Shown here: piece by piece, positions 36,381 to 45,656 of the stretch
How the letters are laid out: every line of letters starts with the position of its first letter
Position numbering within the stretch: the first letter of the stretch is position 1
Assembly (NCBI RefSeq): GCF_009758125.1
Contig: NZ_WRXO01000004.1
Span: 124,001-188,000, forward strand
Source of the DNA: Chitinophaga oryziterrae
GTDB taxonomy: Bacteria; Bacteroidota; Bacteroidia; Chitinophagales; Chitinophagaceae
Direction: 5' to 3'
DNA: 64,000 nt
Translations under genes and position numbers: made by a program
The notes under the pieces: generated by a model
Seen by the model: only the letters and a program-made list of their open reading frames with translations
Told to the model about the DNA's origin: nothing
The model's database searches: none

Positions 36381-36688
36381 AGATCGCTTTTAAAATGCAC
36401 CTGAAACCCGGGTGCAAAGACGAATACCGCAAACGTCATGATGCACTCTGGCCGGAGTTACATCAGTTGTTGAAAGACAATGGCGTGAGTGACTATACTA
36501 TTTTCCTGGATGAGGAAACAAATATCCTGTTTGGCGTACAGCAACAGTCGGGCTCACAGTCTTCCCAGGACCTGGGCACGTTGCCGGTTGTGCAGCGCTG
36601 GTGGGCGTTTATGGCGGATATTATGGAGACGAACCCGGATAATTCCCCTGTAACGGTACCCTTAACTGAAGTCTTTCACATGGAATGA
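36377..36688 (+). CDS. rhaM: L-rhamnose mutarotase
   Basis: A 103-residue protein of the RhaM family, normal length. FKMHLKPGCKDEYRKRHDAL at the start contains the conserved His and Arg residues of this alpha/beta barrel dimer; VVQRWWAFMADIME (from ~76) contains the WWxxMxDIM motif. It interconverts alpha and beta L-rhamnopyranose, giving the isomerase the right anomer. Its presence next to lutC proves that lutC-rhaM is the broken-off end of the rhamnose operon. Confidence 0.95.
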   Translation: MKIAFKMHLKPGCKDEYRKRHDALWPELHQLLKDNGVSDYTIFLDEETNILFGVQQQSGSQSSQDLGTLPVVQRWWAFMADIMETNPDNSPVTVPLTEVFHME

Positions 36689-36803
36689 ATAAACCCAATT
36701 CCCTTTGTTTGCAGCAAAGCATAATAGGCTTCCCTTGACGTATGGTTATGAAAGCCCATTTCCCATGCAGACAATATAATGAATATATGGTATGGATTTC
36801 TAG

Positions 36804-36833
36804 GAGCCGTCAGAAGGTTCTGACGGCTCTTTT
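36804..36833 (+). terminator. Terminator after rhaM
   Basis: GAGCCGTCAGAA pairs with TTCTGACGGCTC with almost no loop, followed by TTTT. A second weaker hairpin (AAGTCCGCCCG 36846-36856 with CGGGCAGACTT 36874-36884) follows. Together they fill the 358-bp convergent gap between rhaM and the FecR gene; nothing else is seen there. Confidence 0.75.
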
Positions 36834-37046
36834 GGTAACCGGGAAAAGTCCGCCCGCAACATTTGCATGTTCACGGGCAGACTTATAGGGTCTTTCAAGG
36901 ATAGAAGATAAAAGCTAACAAACGTACCAACCATTTATTCAAATGAAAAATACCGGTGTGTCTTTCATGGTTAATTTAACAACAACTGTGAGATGAACGC
37001 TTACTGAGGGTGAGTAAGATTTTATATCTGAGAATCTCCGGAATAA

Positions 37047-38156
37047 TCAATTTATCTGAATTGTATTGTTGGTAGTGTTATACTTCACTCCGTAAATACT
37101 TTTCAATGTTTCTAAAAGAACAGTAACTGGTTTGTTATATTCTATTATGCCATAAAATCTTATGTTTTGACGCAGTTTACTTATTTTCACTTCCATCCTG
37201 AAGTATTTACGGATAAGACCAGCTAATTCTTCCATCGAAATACCATTCTTGCACTGGTAAATTCCCTCCTCCATATCATCAATAATGAAGAGGTCCTTTT
37301 TCAGACTGAAATCGGGTTGTGTAAATACTTCTTCACCTGGCTTCAGCATCATTGTATCTTTTCCTTTTATATACTTCACTTTTCCGCTCATGAGCGATAC
37401 TCCTTCCATACCATCATGACTACTTGCTCTAAAGCGGGTACCAAGTACCTGTATTACACTATTGGGTAAATGGACCCAAAAAGGTTTATGGGCATTTTTA
37501 GCTACATCAATATCTGCGTTTCCTGATAAGCTGATTTCACGAATATCACCAAACGTAAGAGGAAATGTGACTGTGGTAGCAGCATTAATCCAAACGGATG
37601 TCCCATCTGATAAAATAAGATGGTAAGACTTGCCGGCCGGTACATGTAAGACAGCGGTCCTGCCAGCATTTTTGTCCAGGTGATAAGTAAGTGTGGAACC
37701 GTAATTTCCATTAACGGCACCAACTATTGTCATATCATGGTTGCCCATATCCAGAATCTTCCTATTATCTAATACCATCTGGATACTATCCCTGCATGGC
37801 ATCGACACTTTACTTATATGACTACTATCCCTATGCGGATTTATGATGGAGATAGTCAGGATGAGAAGTGCCAAAGCTGCAACACTGAGTCCTATATAAT
37901 AACGATCAAAGAACTTGCGTACCGGATGTTTAGCTGTAATAAATACCGGAGCATATCTGGATAATTCAGCTCTTCCATTCACAGCTTCATCACTCATTAA
38001 TAAATCAAACGTCTCATTATATAAATTCTGCGCATCTTTATTTTCTGTTAATATTTTTTTCAATAAAACACGCTCTTCCTCCGTAATGTCATCGGAAATA
38101 TCGGAAATAATGAGGGCTAATATAAAATCGTTGTCTTCCATATCTGAATTATACAT
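37047..38156 (-). CDS. FecR-family anti-sigma factor, module 1
   Basis: A 369-residue FecR protein: cytoplasmic N-terminus that binds the ECF factor, one membrane helix (YYIGLSVAALALLILTISII near residue 86), then the periplasmic FecR domain (LHVPAGKSYHLILSDGTSVW, INAATTVTFPLTFGDIREIS) and the C-terminal STN-contacting domain (DDMEEGIYQCKNGISMEELA). It receives a signal from the plug/STN of the nearby SusC protein and releases the sigma factor. It starts 6 bp after the sigma gene. A second in-frame Met (MEDNDF) 15 bp downstream is an alternative start. Confidence 0.92.
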   Translation of the reverse strand: MYNSDMEDNDFILALIISDISDDITEEERVLLKKILTENKDAQNLYNETFDLLMSDEAVNGRAELSRYAPVFITAKHPVRKFFDRYYIGLSVAALALLILTISIINPHRDSSHISKVSMPCRDSIQMVLDNRKILDMGNHDMTIVGAVNGNYGSTLTYHLDKNAGRTAVLHVPAGKSYHLILSDGTSVWINAATTVTFPLTFGDIREISLSGNADIDVAKNAHKPFWVHLPNSVIQVLGTRFRASSHDGMEGVSLMSGKVKYIKGKDTMMLKPGEEVFTQPDFSLKKDLFIIDDMEEGIYQCKNGISMEELAGLIRKYFRMEVKISKLRQNIRFYGIIEYNKPVTVLLETLKSIYGVKYNTTNNTIQIN

Positions 38157-38162
38157 AAGTCG

Positions 38163-38723
38163 CTATTTTAATTGAAACCATAACAGAATTAATAAAGAAT
38201 TCTGCAAAATTGGTCTTAAGAACTGGATAGCCCTGCTAACATATACCCTGATAACCGGTACTGATATCCCCATTCTTCTGGAAGCTTCTTTGTAGTTCAG
38301 TCCAACTATATGAACAAGTATAAATGCGTCTTTATGTTTTTCGGACGGTATTTTATTCACAGCCACGCGCACAAATTCGAGGGCCTGCTTGTTCTCCATG
38401 GCATTATTGGCAGACTGTTCAGCGGGAAGTATTTCTCCGGCTTCCAGGGGTTGGATGCCCTGTTTCTTTTTCGATCTACATACATTTAACGCTTTGTACC
38501 TTGCCATTCCGGTCAGATAACCTTTCACAGTGCTTGTAATATTAATACTTTCCCTGTCTTTCCAGAAATCTTCAAATACTTCCTGAAGAACATCATTGGC
38601 TTCGTCCTTATCTTTTAATATTTTAAAAGCCCAGTTGTATACATTCTTTCTGTGTAAATTAAATGCTTCGGTGTGTGCTTCTCCATCTCCTCTTTTTAAC
38701 GCGGCAATAAAGTGTTTATGCAT
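38163..38723 (-). CDS. ECF RNA polymerase sigma factor (FecI-like), module 1
   Basis: A 186-residue ECF sigma-70 factor. Region 2 reads NVYNWAFKILKDKDEANDVL then QEVFEDFWKDRESINI; region 4 reads KHKDAFILVHIVGLNYKEAS then RRMGISVPVIRVYVSRAIQF. It belongs to the Bacteroidota group paired with FecR and STN-type SusC proteins. It is cotranscribed with fecR, divergent from the SusC gene (start-to-start ~320 bp), whose promoter it probably recognises. Confidence 0.93.
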   Translation of the reverse strand: MHKHFIAALKRGDGEAHTEAFNLHRKNVYNWAFKILKDKDEANDVLQEVFEDFWKDRESINITSTVKGYLTGMARYKALNVCRSKKKQGIQPLEAGEILPAEQSANNAMENKQALEFVRVAVNKIPSEKHKDAFILVHIVGLNYKEASRRMGISVPVIRVYVSRAIQFLRPILQNSLLILLWFQLK

Positions 38724-39041
38724 ATATCAGTAATTGTGATTAGTTGATTGGCATTAAGAATATGACTCTAACGCTGACATTATAATCAAGAGTAGATTTA
38801 TTTTCTTTAATTATAATATCAAACTAATACTGGTAGAATCACCTGGAATGGCAAATGTAGATGATAGATTTTTATGTTTTAGTTAATACGTTGTGAATGA
38901 AATAAATTTCCGGCAGCCTCTTTTTATAAGTAAATTACTTCCCGCCATAAATCGAAAAACTTAAAAAAAAACTTACCCATTACTGTTATGAAATCTTTTA
39001 TTTACCGACTATATACATACACCTTACCAATCTGAAGAACT
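38724..39041. other. Divergent regulatory region of module 1
   Basis: About 318 bp, very AT-rich, between the sigma gene and SusC. It should contain the promoter of the sigma/fecR pair and the ECF-dependent promoter of susC. No consensus box stands out by eye. Confidence 0.4.
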
Positions 39042-42000
39042 ATGTCAAATGATATGAAAGCTTATCATTTCTTATATAGAGGCGGTTTTCTGACATTATT
39101 CTTTTACCTGCGGCTGATGCCATTATTCGCACAAGAGAAGCCGGAAAATAAACTGGTAACACTTAAAATGGAGAATAAGTCATTTAAAAAAGTTTGTAAT
39201 GCCATCGAACGCCAGGTTAAATACTATTTTGCCGGAGATGAAATACAATACGATCGTGATCAGAAGGTTTCTGTTAATTTTGTTAATACTCCTCTCCATA
39301 TTGTACTGGACACCTTGCTGAAAGGGAAAGGTGTTACATGGAGTATCAATAGTAAATCCATTGTTCTCAGGAAAACTGCTGAGATAATACCTGTTACAAA
39401 TGAGAACGATTCCATAACGGTTACCGGCAGAGTATTCGATGAAAAAGATCTCGGATTGCCCGGCGCTACTGTTATGGAGGATAACACGCTGAGGGGGACC
39501 ACTACAAATCAGTACGGGCAGTTTACTTTCCGTGTTAGTAAAACAGCCACGCTGAAGGTCACCTATGTGGGTTGTAAGGAGTATACAGAAAAGGTAGCTG
39601 GGAAAAGCAATTTCCTTATTACGCTTTTTTCTGTGGAAAGTCCCCTCAAAGAAACGGTTGTAACAGGTTATGGAATGGATGACAAACGACTTTTGACCGG
39701 AGGTATAAGTCGTGTAAAAGGAGAAATTATAGGATCTCAACCAGTGCTGAACTCATTTCAGGCTATACAGGGAAGGGTGCCTGGCGTGCAAATCACCCAG
39801 AATACCGGTATTCCGGGAGGAGGTTTTGATATTCATGTCCGTGGACAGAATAGTTTGAGAATGGTTAATAATCCATTTTATATTATTGATGGCATACCTT
39901 ATATAGCAGAACCTCTGAATATTCCAGGTGTTTCCTTGTATCCGGCAATTACTAATAACCCATACAATGGTATGAGCCCATTGAATTATATCAATCCGGA
40001 AGATATTGCCTCCATAGAAATATTGAAAGACGGGGATGCAACAGCTATCTATGGTTCGAGAAGCGCAAATGGTGTTATATTGATTACAACAAAAAAGGCA
40101 GACTCTTCCATGGCAAAAAAGGGAAATCCTATAACATCATGGAAAAATTCCCTCCGGATAACTGCCTGTGTTTATGGAGGGGGAGGTAAGGTCGCCCATA
40201 CCATGAAACTGCTCAATACGCCACAATACCTGGCCATGCGCTTAGAGGGGATCAAAAACGATAAAACAACGATGAAGCGCTATGACTATGATACAAATAA
40301 TGAATGGGATACAACCCGCAATACCGACTGGCAAAAAGAGTTAATTGGCAGAATAGTCCATATTAATAATGAATTCGTCACCGTATCAGCAGGTAGTAAG
40401 TATACACAAGGGCTGATAACTTTTGGAAATTACAGACAAACCATGCCTTTTCCGGGAGAGAATTTATTTGACCGGACTTCCATTCATGGTAACTTAAATA
40501 CTATTCCCTCCGGTAAAGGGATTAAAGTCAATATTTCTTTTAACTATTCCAATGGGAAAACAAAAAGTATAGGACAGGACCTTACCCAAATTGCACTCAA
40601 TCTCGCTCCTGATGCCCCCAGGCTGTATGACTCATTGAATAATATAAACTGGCAGCATAACACCTTTTCGAATCCTGCTTTATTTACCAAACGTCCTTAC
40701 GTTGGTAATACATCTAATTTAATCGCCGCAGGACAATTCAGCTACCAGCTCAATGAATGGATATCATTTTCATCCAACCTTGGATTTGTTATGAGTTCAG
40801 TAAGGGAAAAAAGTAAGCGGTTCCGAACATCCTTCAATCCGGATGTGGCTCCCCTCATGCCTTTATCTGCAACATACGGGCATAGTAAAGTACACTCCTG
40901 GATTGCAGAACCACAGGTAAATTATAAAACTGCCATCGGAAAAGGAACATTAACCGGTTTACTGGGTACTACCTACCAGTATGAAGTAACCGATCACCTG
41001 AAGCAAACTGCCAGTGGCTTTCAGACAGAGGAACAAATGGATGACATCAGGAACGCCATTCAGACGACCATTGTCCCAACATATCAATATGCAGAATATA
41101 AATACGCCGCTCTTTTCGGACGTATTAAATATGAATGGGACCGTAAATACATACTGAATGTATCCGGCAGGATCGATGCCAGCAGCAGGTTCGGGGCTAA
41201 CAACCAGGTTGCGGAGTTTATGGCAGTAGGGGCCGCCTGGATATTTTCAGGAACAAACTTTATCAAAAATGACCTTCTCTTTTTAAACTTTGGTAAACTC
41301 AGGGTTAGTTATGGTTCTACAGGCAGCGATCAGATATCCAACTATGAATATCTGGATGGTTATACTACATTGGACGGTACGTCGTACCAGGGAGTATCTG
41401 CTATTGTTCCATCCCGTCCGGCAAACCCTGATTTCAGATGGGAAGTGACCAAAAAGCTGGAAGCGGCACTGGAGTTCGAGTTATTCGGGAAACGTATCTC
41501 AGGTACGGTGGAATTTTACAGGAACAGATCGTCTAACCTGTTAGTTAGTTATCCATTACCTCCCACTGCCGGATTTCCATCAGTCCAGTATAATCTGAAA
41601 GCCGTTATAGAGAATAAAGGGTTGGAAGCCGAGCTGACAAGTGTTAATATAAAGTTGGCTCCCTTTACCTGGACAAGCTCCTTTAATCTCACTATCCCTC
41701 AGAATAAACTCATTTCCTTCCCGGGACTTGCCAATTCATCTTATGCGAATCAGTATGTAATAGGAGAACCGGTATCTATTTTGAAATTATACCACTATCA
41801 GGGCGTGGATCCTGTAACAGGACTCTACAAGGTAGAGGATATACATTCCGATGGGGTGTTTGACGTAAAAGACCAGCAATCAGTGAAAAACCTTAAACCT
41901 GTATTGTATGGAGGATTGCAGAACGGGTTTGATTACAAATTATTTCATCTTGATTTCTTCCTCTATTTTGTAAAGCAGTTGGGTTATAACTATAGATATA

Positions 42001-42374
42001 ATATGGGACTGCCGGGACAATTTAATCAAAACCAGCCTGTGAGTGTACTGGACCGTTGGAGAGCCGCAGGGGATAATGCTTCTGTCCAGCAATTCAGCAG
42101 TGCTGTAAATACTGTCGCCGTACAGAGTTATGACAGGTACAAGAACAGCGATATTCTAGTGTCAGATGCGTCTTTTGTAAGATTAAAAAGTGTGAATCTT
42201 TCTTTTCAGTTCCCGGAAAACTGGAAGCCTAAAAAAGTCAACACTGTGAGCATATTTTTGCAGGGGCAGAATTTATTGACGATCACGGGATATGAGGGAC
42301 TTGATGCAGAGACGCAGAACAATGGCCTGCCTCCTTTGAGAACATTTACAGCTGGTATTAACATCACTTTATAA
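39042..42374 (+). CDS. SusC/RagA TonB-dependent receptor with STN domain, module 1
   Basis: An 1110-residue outer-membrane receptor. After a signal peptide (FLTLFFYLRLMPLFAQ) come an STN domain (~45-115, LKMENKSFKKVCNAIERQVK), a carboxypeptidase-D-like domain (~125-205, VFDEKDLGLPGATVME), the plug with PGVQITQNTGIPGGGFDIHV near 245 and the SusC-typical IEILKDGDATAIYGSRSANG near 325, and a 22-strand barrel to the C-terminus. The STN domain marks it as a signal transducer to FecR. It imports a substrate bound by the SusD lipoprotein encoded 8 bp downstream. No carbohydrate-active enzyme is present, so the cargo may be a peptide or another polymer. Confidence 0.93.
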   Translation: MSNDMKAYHFLYRGGFLTLFFYLRLMPLFAQEKPENKLVTLKMENKSFKKVCNAIERQVKYYFAGDEIQYDRDQKVSVNFVNTPLHIVLDTLLKGKGVTWSINSKSIVLRKTAEIIPVTNENDSITVTGRVFDEKDLGLPGATVMEDNTLRGTTTNQYGQFTFRVSKTATLKVTYVGCKEYTEKVAGKSNFLITLFSVESPLKETVVTGYGMDDKRLLTGGISRVKGEIIGSQPVLNSFQAIQGRVPGVQITQNTGIPGGGFDIHVRGQNSLRMVNNPFYIIDGIPYIAEPLNIPGVSLYPAITNNPYNGMSPLNYINPEDIASIEILKDGDATAIYGSRSANGVILITTKKADSSMAKKGNPITSWKNSLRITACVYGGGGKVAHTMKLLNTPQYLAMRLEGIKNDKTTMKRYDYDTNNEWDTTRNTDWQKELIGRIVHINNEFVTVSAGSKYTQGLITFGNYRQTMPFPGENLFDRTSIHGNLNTIPSGKGIKVNISFNYSNGKTKSIGQDLTQIALNLAPDAPRLYDSLNNINWQHNTFSNPALFTKRPYVGNTSNLIAAGQFSYQLNEWISFSSNLGFVMSSVREKSKRFRTSFNPDVAPLMPLSATYGHSKVHSWIAEPQVNYKTAIGKGTLTGLLGTTYQYEVTDHLKQTASGFQTEEQMDDIRNAIQTTIVPTYQYAEYKYAALFGRIKYEWDRKYILNVSGRIDASSRFGANNQVAEFMAVGAAWIFSGTNFIKNDLLFLNFGKLRVSYGSTGSDQISNYEYLDGYTTLDGTSYQGVSAIVPSRPANPDFRWEVTKKLEAALEFELFGKRISGTVEFYRNRSSNLLVSYPLPPTAGFPSVQYNLKAVIENKGLEAELTSVNIKLAPFTWTSSFNLTIPQNKLISFPGLANSSYANQYVIGEPVSILKLYHYQGVDPVTGLYKVEDIHSDGVFDVKDQQSVKNLKPVLYGGLQNGFDYKLFHLDFFLYFVKQLGYNYRYNMGLPGQFNQNQPVSVLDRWRAAGDNASVQQFSSAVNTVAVQSYDRYKNSDILVSDASFVRLKSVNLSFQFPENWKPKKVNTVSIFLQGQNLLTITGYEGLDAETQNNGLPPLRTFTAGINITL

Positions 42375-42382
42375 GTAAAGCT

Positions 42383-43762
42383 ATGCAACCAAAAATATTA
42401 TTATATACAACGCTGATAATTACAATGGTCAGTTGCAAAAAAATAGTTGCGATCGATCCACCCAAATCGGAGTTGGTCATCAATACGGTGTTTTCCAGCG
42501 ATGCTATCGCTGAGCAAGCTATTGCAGGTTTATATGCGTCATTATTAGCCGGATATGCTTCGGGAGATCTTACCAGTATCACCTACCTGGCCGGATTATC
42601 GTCGGATGAATTGATTCCTGGTTCAGGAGGAGGGATCGATTTCTATAATAATGCAATACTTTCTAATAATGCCGTGATATCGACACTCTGGAGTGATCCG
42701 TACAAGGAAATTTACATTGCCAACTCAATATTAAAAGGACTGAACCTGCAAACTACCAATATCTCCCAGACATTAAGGCAACAATTATCCGGAGAGGCCC
42801 GCTTCGTGAGAGCTTTTTCTTACTTCTGCCTGATCAATTTATTTGGAGATGTGCCACTGACTTTAACAACAGACTATAATATTAATGAGAACATAGCACG
42901 TACCTCAAAGGAAGTGGTGTATGACCAGATTATTACTGATTTGAAAGATGCGCAGAATTTATTGTCGGGAGACTATATTAAAAATGAAAGGGTCCGTGCC
43001 AACAAATGGGTAGCCACTGCTTTACTGGCAAGGGTATACTTATACAGGGGACAATGGAGTGATGCTGAAATACAAGCCAGTGCAGTTATTGGTAATAACG
43101 CTACATTCAATTTCTGTCCTTTGGACAAAGTATTTTTAATGAACAGCAATGAGGCTATCTGGCAATTGAGCAGGGTGGATGCAAATAGTGCTGATGCTGC
43201 TACTTTCGTCATTTCTGCGACGAACCCGGTCAATGCAACAATAAGACCTTCAGTCGTTGCATCGTTTGACCCTGCAGATAAGCGTAAAACGAGCTGGATT
43301 ACCAGCAGGACGTATAATGGCAATACTTATTATTATCCCACTAAATACAAAGCAACGGAAGTGACGCCTGTCACTGAATATACCACCATATTAAGATTAG
43401 CTGAACAGTACCTGATCCGGGCAGAAGCGAGAGTCTGGCAGGGGAAGTTAACAGTTGCTGCATCAGATATCAGCGTCTTACGCCGCAGGGCAGGATTAGC
43501 GAACATTACTGCCAGCACAAAAGAGGCTATGCTGGCGATGATTGAAAAAGAGAGGGTGTTTGAGCTTTTCACCGAATGGGGACACCGGTGGTTTGACCTG
43601 AAACGGTCACCCAGTCTGACAATCGCAGGGAATACAAGGGCGGATGACCTGTTAAAGCCCTTGGAGAAAAGCTGGCAATCCACCGATACTTTATATCCGA
43701 TACCGCTGGACCAGCTATTAAAAGATCCGGCTATGGCGAATGCGCAGAATCCGGGTTATTGA
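42383..43762 (+). CDS. SusD/RagB-family surface lipoprotein, module 1
   Basis: A 459-residue lipoprotein: lipobox around TMVSCKK (Cys18), then the SusD fold with the TPR-like helical core (RQQLSGEARFVRAFSYFCLI near 137, RVRANKWVATALLARVYLYR near 200) and the conserved C-terminal signature ERVFELFTEWGHRWFDLKRS near 395. It caps the SusC channel and binds the substrate at the cell surface. It ends in NPGY as many SusD proteins do. Followed immediately by a terminator. Confidence 0.93.
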   Translation: MQPKILLYTTLIITMVSCKKIVAIDPPKSELVINTVFSSDAIAEQAIAGLYASLLAGYASGDLTSITYLAGLSSDELIPGSGGGIDFYNNAILSNNAVISTLWSDPYKEIYIANSILKGLNLQTTNISQTLRQQLSGEARFVRAFSYFCLINLFGDVPLTLTTDYNINENIARTSKEVVYDQIITDLKDAQNLLSGDYIKNERVRANKWVATALLARVYLYRGQWSDAEIQASAVIGNNATFNFCPLDKVFLMNSNEAIWQLSRVDANSADAATFVISATNPVNATIRPSVVASFDPADKRKTSWITSRTYNGNTYYYPTKYKATEVTPVTEYTTILRLAEQYLIRAEARVWQGKLTVAASDISVLRRRAGLANITASTKEAMLAMIEKERVFELFTEWGHRWFDLKRSPSLTIAGNTRADDLLKPLEKSWQSTDTLYPIPLDQLLKDPAMANAQNPGY

Positions 43763-43766
43763 AGAA

Positions 43767-43797
43767 GCTAATTGGCAAAACTGCCAATTAGCCTTTA
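43767..43797 (+). terminator. Terminator after susD of module 1
   Basis: GCTAATTGGCA (43767-43777) pairs with TGCCAATTAGC (43782-43792) over AAAC, then CTTTAT. Also between two convergent genes, so it may act in both directions. Confidence 0.8.
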
Positions 43798-43801
43798 TCT
43801 G

Positions 43802-44056
43802 TTATTGTACCATCTCTCCGATTGCAGAATATACGCAACCCGAAGTGTAAAGCTGATAGGTAACGCCGTATACGATAGTCGTGCATAAAGCACCATTCCC
43901 ATCGCAGAAGCCCCTGATCTGACATTCCATAGCCTGGCCGGGGTATAGATCTACCAGTCTGGTATAAACCCTGGTTGCCCTGAATTTAGACGCAAAGGCG
44001 CCACTAACGGCCAGCAAAATGACGGCACTGGTCAACAAAACTTTTACTCGTTTCAT
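43802..44056 (-). CDS. Small secreted Cys-rich peptide, DUF6520-like
   Basis: An 84-residue protein: signal peptide (MKRVKVLLTSAVILLAVSGA, cleaved near FAS), then a ~61-residue mature peptide with four Cys (MEC, GFC, ALC, SGC). It resembles the DUF6520 family of small Bacteroidota exported proteins and the 89-residue peptide at 62580-62849. It is the last gene of a minus-strand operon with an anchored propeller-like protein and a MauE-like thiol protein. The four Cys could make disulfides, for which MauE would be the redox partner. Function unknown. Confidence 0.75.
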   Translation of the reverse strand: MKRVKVLLTSAVILLAVSGAFASKFRATRVYTRLVDLYPGQAMECQIRGFCDGNGALCTTIVYGVTYQLYTSGCVYSAIGEMVQ

Positions 44057-44098
44057 ACATTTAAATTTTACAGTTAGAAAAATTGGATGCCTACTCTT

Positions 44099-45148
44099 TC
44101 ATTCAGCTTTTCGGCTACCGCTACTTAAATTATATGCCACATAAAAATGGGAGTACAAAGCAATCAGTTTATCTTTTATAATACACATTTCTGTAAAACT
44201 CTCTTCATGCTGCATGGGGATGTAGAAGGTCTGGATATAATGACCATCTGTCATTGAATATACATCCACCAGGTTATTCTTATCGATCGCAGCAGGGCTT
44301 TCATTATCCCCCAGTAAAGCGGACCTGATATACATTCTATCTGCGTGCAGACATACTGTAGCATTCACAAAAGAAGGAGGGGCGGAGAACGTAGCATTTC
44401 CCTGATCAGATGTGTGAGCAATTGAAATCTTTGCAACAGTTGTTGTATCAATAGTACGGACCGTCCTTATCAGGTTCAGGTTAGTATCTAATACCAGACA
44501 CTGGTTCCGGTAATAGTACATATACACCAGTTTATGGGATGTTTTATCATATTTAAGCTGACCATCTGTACAAAATATTCCATCTATCTGTTTCTTTAAA
44601 GTATTTGCCGATGTGATAACATGAGGAGAATCCGTTCGTATTTTCAATAACATATTTTCTTTAGTAACAATATTCACGGCACGTACCGCAAATGAGCCAG
44701 GGGAGATATTTGCAGCAGTAGTGAAATAGCTGCTTTTACGCAGGAATGTATCCATTTTTAGGTTTTGCAGATCTCCTCTGAAAAATTTCGGGGAGATGCC
44801 GTCAGCCAGATAAACATAAGGTGAATCAACGGATAGACGCGTTGATTGCCAGACAGCTTTGATCTTTTCAGGAAATTGTAATTTTAAATTTTTATCTCCC
44901 ACCCACAGCTCTAATGGTTTTTTCCTATTCCCCAGATAGATGTTTGCAGATGTATATCCGGCGATGTAAAAATTATTGCCTTTAAGATCTACTTCTTCTG
45001 CTACGCTGAGTTTCGTTACCGGGAACCGCCTGGAAAACCCGTTTTTAGTCGCATTGGACCGCCCCATTGTAATGAACAATAAGAACATTAGCAATCCGCA
45101 GCATAGTGTACAGATGCTTACAAACCGGATGATATTTGTATTCGACAT
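44099..45148 (-). CDS. Membrane-anchored beta-propeller-like protein
   Basis: A 349-residue protein with one N-terminal membrane segment (FVSICTLCCGLLMFLLFITM) and an otherwise extracytoplasmic region rich in short beta repeats with Asp/Tyr (SPYVYLADGISPKFFRGDLQ, VYMYYYRNQCLVLDTNLNLI, NNLVDVYSMTDGHYIQTFYI). This resembles the 6-bladed propeller proteins that accompany small exported peptides (NVEALA or DUF6520) in Bacteroidota. It lies 42 bp upstream of the peptide gene and 9 bp after the MauE-like gene. No catalytic residues seen. Confidence 0.65.
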   Translation of the reverse strand: MSNTNIIRFVSICTLCCGLLMFLLFITMGRSNATKNGFSRRFPVTKLSVAEEVDLKGNNFYIAGYTSANIYLGNRKKPLELWVGDKNLKLQFPEKIKAVWQSTRLSVDSPYVYLADGISPKFFRGDLQNLKMDTFLRKSSYFTTAANISPGSFAVRAVNIVTKENMLLKIRTDSPHVITSANTLKKQIDGIFCTDGQLKYDKTSHKLVYMYYYRNQCLVLDTNLNLIRTVRTIDTTTVAKISIAHTSDQGNATFSAPPSFVNATVCLHADRMYIRSALLGDNESPAAIDKNNLVDVYSMTDGHYIQTFYIPMQHEESFTEMCIIKDKLIALYSHFYVAYNLSSGSRKAE

Positions 45149-45157
45149 GACGAACGT

Positions 45158-45562
45158 TTATCGCTTGTATATGCTGATCCCAATTAATGCGAGTATGACA
45201 AACACAATGTTAAAGACAAGATGCTGATTCCAGTTCATTTCTGCTATGATCCCGCCACAGGAGCAGGGGAGATGTATGTTTAAGTTTAATAGTATGATGA
45301 TATAGAACGTAAATAACAACATGATAGCAAAGCTGGCGCATAAGCCTATTATGCGATAGCGGGGGAGCACCAGTAATCCGGAGATCGTTATTTCTGCTAT
45401 GGGCACACCGATGGCTACTAAGGGCGCAAACCTGGTAATCATGGGAGACTGACCGATCACTGCCTGAAAATTCCTGAAATCAATGATTTTATATACGGCG
45501 GTATATATAAATAATAAAACGAACAGTAGGGATATGATTTCAACCAGCCATTTTTTGATCAT
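45158..45562 (-). CDS. MauE/DoxX-like membrane protein
   Basis: A 134-residue protein with four membrane helices. LPCSCGG near residue 97 is the vicinal Cys pair of MauE-type membrane proteins, which feed electrons to periplasmic thiols, and FRNFQAVIGQSPMI near 29 is a typical loop of the family. First gene of the operon with the propeller-like protein and the Cys-containing peptide, fitting a role in disulfide formation or reduction of that peptide (inference). Confidence 0.8.
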   Translation of the reverse strand: MIKKWLVEIISLLFVLLFIYTAVYKIIDFRNFQAVIGQSPMITRFAPLVAIGVPIAEITISGLLVLPRYRIIGLCASFAIMLLFTFYIIILLNLNIHLPCSCGGIIAEMNWNQHLVFNIVFVILALIGISIYKR

Positions 45563-45656
45563 AATGCTGTTTTTAGATTGTCCCGTATTTTGAGGTCCCC
45601 TTTGATTGTGAGTATGAAGGTCGATTCAAAAGGCATATCACCGTATCGCGTTGCGT

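Noticed and set aside
39180..39740. 186-aa open frame on the minus strand
   Set aside because: Shadow of the SusC gene of module 1.
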